Source of the DNA: Rhizobium sp. 11515TR | GTDB lineage: Bacteria > Pseudomonadota > Alphaproteobacteria > Rhizobiales > Rhizobiaceae | DNA length: 64,000 bases | NCBI RefSeq assembly: GCF_002277895.1 | Contig: NZ_CP023000.1 | Span: 186,001 to 250,000 of the forward strand | Direction of reading: 5' to 3' | Shown: piece after piece, positions 61,174 through 64,000 of the stretch | Numbering within the stretch: position 1 is the first letter of the stretch | How the letters are laid out: each line of letters begins with the position of its first letter | Program-made: the position numbers and the translations under genes | The notes under the pieces: model-generated | Database searches by the model: none | Seen by the model: only the letters and a program-made list of their open reading frames with translations | Told to the model about the DNA's origin: nothing

Positions 61174-64000
61174 ATGTCATCTAAAGATACTGTCAACGAT
61201 TCTGCTCCAACTCCTCAGATGGCTCATCTGGATCGCGAATTCGGAATTCGCGCCACTCTCTTGTCCAACGATCAGCTGAGAGCGATGGCAGCAAAGTTTG
61301 CGGAAACTCGCACGCTTGATCTCCTTAAATTCAATAGTTTCGATTTCTATCTCCGGCATAAGGAGAACGAAAACGAGATCCTGCGGGTCTATCGCGCCGC
61401 CGCCGCGGATGTCGACGCTGGCGAAAGCATCACGCCGGCTGCCGAATGGCTGCTCGACAATCACTACATCGTCGAAGAGGCAATCCAGGAAGTTCGCCGC
61501 GACTTCCCGAAGAAATTCTATCGCGAACTGCGCAAGATCAATCTTGATGGCACGGAGGTGCCGCGCACCCTCGCGCTCGCCTGGCTCTACATGGCGCATG
61601 CGCACAGCAATATCAGCAATGCCGGCATGACCGCGATCACCGAAGGGTTCCAGGACCGCGAGACCTTGCGGATCGGCGAACTCTGGGCGCTTCCTTCGCT
61701 GGTGCGCTATGTGTTGATCGACAATCTTTGCCGGGTGGCATCGCAGATCGACAAGAGCCGCGAAATGCGCGCGGCGGCCAATGCAGCGGCCACCGAGGCA
61801 ATTTCGCTCGGTGACGCCGGCGCAGCACAATATCTGGAGACGCTGGCCGCCAATCTCGACGACACGACCTTCGTCACGCAGCTGCATTATCGGCTTCGCA
61901 ATGCGCTGGAGCCGACCGAAGCTGCGTTGAACTGGCTGGAGGCCAAGCTTTCCGCTACGGGAACGGATGCGGAAGCCGTCATGTCGGCCGAGCAGACCCG
62001 CCTCGGCGCGGCCAATGCGCTGATGGGCAGTATCATCAAGAGCCTGCGCGAGATCAACGACACTGATTGGTCGGAGTGGGTCGAAGAGGTCAGTACCATC
62101 GACAAACTGCTCTGGCAGCAGACGGATTATGCAGAGCTCGATGCCGGATCTCGCAACAGCTACCGCCGCCAGATCGAAAAGCTTGCAAAGCGCTCCGACA
62201 AGACGGAGATGGATATCGCCGAGGCCGCCGTGCGGCTAACCGACCGTGCAAAAAATGAGAGCAGGGACGGATCTGCGAGCAATATCGGCTACTATTTCGT
62301 CGGCAACGGGCGCCCGGTACTCGAGGCGGAAATCGGCTTCCGGCCGACGCTCGGCCTGCGGTTCATGCGGATGGTCCGCAAGCTGAATTGGCTATCGATC
62401 GCCATCCCGGTACTCCTGTTGACATTGCTGGCGCTCGTCTTGGTCGAATGGGCATTCGTCGACGCGGGAATGCCGCTGTTTGCGACGATCGTTCTGCTGC
62501 TGATGTTCGCGCTCCCGGCATCCGAGGGCGCAACCGGCCTCTTCAATTTCTTCGCCACATTCTTCATCACACCGGATCGTCTCGTCGGCTATGAATTCAA
62601 GAAGGGCTTGCCTGCCGACGCCCGCACGCTCGTCACCATTCCTTCTCTAATCGGCAGGCGCGAGCACGTCGATGAGCTCGTCCGCAATCTTGAGGTACAT
62701 TACCTTGCCAATGCTCGTGGCGAGATCTACTACGCACTCCTGACCGACTGGCCGGATGCCGAGGAAGAACAGACCGCCCGCGATCTCGACGTTCTCGATT
62801 ACGCGCGCAGCAAGATCGCCGAACTGGAATCACGCTACTCGGAAGAAGGCAGGCAGCGCTTCTATCTCCTGCATCGCCGTCGGCAGCATAACCCGGCCGA
62901 AGGCGTCTGGATGGGTTGGGAGCGTAAGCGCGGCAAGCTGCACGAGCTCAATATGCTGTTGCGCGGCAGCCAGGACACGAGTTTTATTACGGGCTTCGAT
63001 GTCGTGCCGGCCGACGTCAAGTACGTCATGACGCTGGACAGCGATACACGCGTTGTGCGTGATACCGTCGTCAAACTCGTCGGCAAGATGCATCATCCGA
63101 TCAACCGCCCGGTTTTCGACGACCAGAAGCAGCGCGTCGTCGATGGTTATGGCGTGCTGCAGCCGCGCGTGACGCCGTCGCTGACGACGGGCAAGGACGC
63201 ATCGACCTTCCAGCGCGTCTTCTCGGTCAATCGCGGTCTTGACCCTTACGTCTTCGCCGTCTCCGACGTTTATCAGGACATCACCGGCGAGGGTACCTTC
63301 ACCGGCAAGGGACTTTATCATGTCGACGCCTTCGAAGCCTCGCTGAAGGGGCGGATCAGCGAGAACTCGATATTGAGCCACGACCTGCTCGAAGGCTCGA
63401 TGGCGCGATGCGGCCTGGTGACGGACTGCGAGCTCGTTGAAGATTTCCCCATTCGCTACGAAGTCGAAGTCTCGCGTCAGCATCGCTGGGGACGCGGCGA
63501 CTGGCAGCTTATTCCGTACATTTTCGACGAGCGCCGTGGCATTACCGCGCTCGGCTGCTGGAAGATGCTCGACAATTTGCGTCGCTCGCTGACGCCGATC
63601 GCCTGGTTCTTCGCTTCCGTGCTCGGTTGGTACTGGATGGATCCTTTCGGCGCGCTCATCTGGCAGATCCTGCTGATCTTCAGCCTGTTCGTTGCCCCGA
63701 CATTGTCGCTGATCAACGGCATCATCCCGCGAACTAGCGACATCATCCTGCGGGCGCATCTTCATACCGTCTGGAAAGATATTGAGAATGCCAATGCCCA
63801 GGTGGCGCTGCGCATTATCTTCATCGCCGACATCGCCTGCGTCATGGCCGACGCGATCGTCCGCTCGCTCTATCGCATGTTCGTCAGCCGCAAGCTGATG
63901 CTGCAATGGCGCACCGCCGCAAGCGCGCAGGCCATGGCCCAGACGACGATCCTCGGTCATTACAAGGTCATGTGGCGCGCGCCGCTGCTCGCAATTCTGG
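61174..64000 (+). CDS. ndvB: Cyclic beta-1,2-glucan synthase (N-terminal part, cut by window edge)
   Basis: The reading frame from the ATG at 61174 stays open to the window edge, giving 942 codons of a protein that is normally close to 2,800-2,900 aa. It starts MSSKDTVNDSAPTPQ and shows N-terminal helical sequence, then membrane segments near residues 408-430 and 435-470. A glycosyltransferase GT84 domain follows, with the acidic motif DSDTR (D622, D624) and RQHRWGRGDWQ (768-778) and further membrane helices near 810-860. The enzyme initiates, elongates and cyclises periplasmic cyclic glucan, important in osmoadaptation and plant infection in rhizobia and agrobacteria. The phosphorylase-type C-terminal region lies outside the window. 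Confidence 0.95.
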   Translation, partial: MSSKDTVNDSAPTPQMAHLDREFGIRATLLSNDQLRAMAAKFAETRTLDLLKFNSFDFYLRHKENENEILRVYRAAAADVDAGESITPAAEWLLDNHYIVEEAIQEVRRDFPKKFYRELRKINLDGTEVPRTLALAWLYMAHAHSNISNAGMTAITEGFQDRETLRIGELWALPSLVRYVLIDNLCRVASQIDKSREMRAAANAAATEAISLGDAGAAQYLETLAANLDDTTFVTQLHYRLRNALEPTEAALNWLEAKLSATGTDAEAVMSAEQTRLGAANALMGSIIKSLREINDTDWSEWVEEVSTIDKLLWQQTDYAELDAGSRNSYRRQIEKLAKRSDKTEMDIAEAAVRLTDRAKNESRDGSASNIGYYFVGNGRPVLEAEIGFRPTLGLRFMRMVRKLNWLSIAIPVLLLTLLALVLVEWAFVDAGMPLFATIVLLLMFALPASEGATGLFNFFATFFITPDRLVGYEFKKGLPADARTLVTIPSLIGRREHVDELVRNLEVHYLANARGEIYYALLTDWPDAEEEQTARDLDVLDYARSKIAELESRYSEEGRQRFYLLHRRRQHNPAEGVWMGWERKRGKLHELNMLLRGSQDTSFITGFDVVPADVKYVMTLDSDTRVVRDTVVKLVGKMHHPINRPVFDDQKQRVVDGYGVLQPRVTPSLTTGKDASTFQRVFSVNRGLDPYVFAVSDVYQDITGEGTFTGKGLYHVDAFEASLKGRISENSILSHDLLEGSMARCGLVTDCELVEDFPIRYEVEVSRQHRWGRGDWQLIPYIFDERRGITALGCWKMLDNLRRSLTPIAWFFASVLGWYWMDPFGALIWQILLIFSLFVAPTLSLINGIIPRTSDIILRAHLHTVWKDIENANAQVALRIIFIADIACVMADAIVRSLYRMFVSRKLMLQWRTAASAQAMAQTTILGHYKVMWRAPLLAIL

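Noticed and set aside
61177..61887. 236-codon minus-strand frame at the right end
   Set aside because: It is antisense to the start of ndvB, whose + strand translation matches the cyclic glucan synthase family throughout.
1..64000. CRISPR arrays, rRNA or complete tRNA genes
   Set aside because: No regularly spaced repeats and no rRNA or tRNA-like foldable sequences were seen on reading both strands.

Overview
The window looks like a chromosomal segment of a Rhizobiaceae bacterium (Rhizobium/Agrobacterium group). The evidence is high-GC coding sequence with ATGA start/stop overlaps, a cyclic beta-1,2-glucan synthase (ndvB/chvB) running off the right edge, many ABC importers paired with SDR enzymes, and a type VI secretion (T6SS) locus whose gene order matches, as far as I recall it, the imp locus of Agrobacterium tumefaciens. 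Species is not determinable from the sequence alone.

Layout. (A) About 1-19.6 kb is catabolic. A complete branched-chain-type ABC importer (binding protein, two permeases, two ATPases) is followed by an SDR and an AraC regulator on the + strand. A minus-strand trio (SDR, MoaF-like, SnoaL-like) comes next. The last part is a probable GntR regulon: SDR plus FAD oxidoreductase, a minus-strand enolase-superfamily dehydratase with two unknown proteins, and GntR-SDR with a sugar ABC importer. An almost identical 19-bp motif lies before the first operon and in the enolase/GntR gap and is the best operator candidate. (B) 19.6-21.6 kb holds a gene-poor stretch and a lone Wza-like polysaccharide-export lipoprotein.

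(C) 21.6-51.5 kb is the T6SS. The minus-strand structural operon runs tssA, tssB, tssC41, tssC40, tagJ, tssE, tssF, tssG, fha, tssK, tssL, tssM, tagF-pppA, kinase. Divergently transcribed are clpV (tssH), hcp, an unrecognised 182-aa gene, vgrG, a DUF2169 adaptor, a PAAR-like (DUF4150) effector with an Ntox15-type (Tde DNase) C-terminus, and two paralogous GAD-like/DUF1851 immunity genes. After these lies a decayed tail: an IS3-type orfA scrap and the 3' end of an Imm11-like immunity gene. The sheath (TssB/TssC), baseplate (TssE/F/G/K/A), membrane complex (TssL/TssM), tube and spike (Hcp/VgrG/PAAR), recycling ATPase (ClpV) and a kinase/phosphatase/Fha control circuit are all present, so the machine looks complete. 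Oddities are a tssA reading frame whose only plausible start is CTG, a PP2C domain lacking several metal-binding acidic residues, and AT-richer DNA at the toxin tip and immunity genes.

(D) 51.5-60.4 kb is an accessory metabolic island: VOC protein, epoxide-hydrolase-like enzyme, SDR and HIBADH-like dehydrogenase, an IS110-family element inserted directly upstream of them, a secreted-type alpha/beta hydrolase with a divergent LysR regulator, an esterase pseudogene, and a DMT exporter with a divergent AraC regulator. (E) 60.5-64 kb holds one small unknown gene and the first 942 codons of ndvB. No rRNA, tRNA or CRISPR array was seen.
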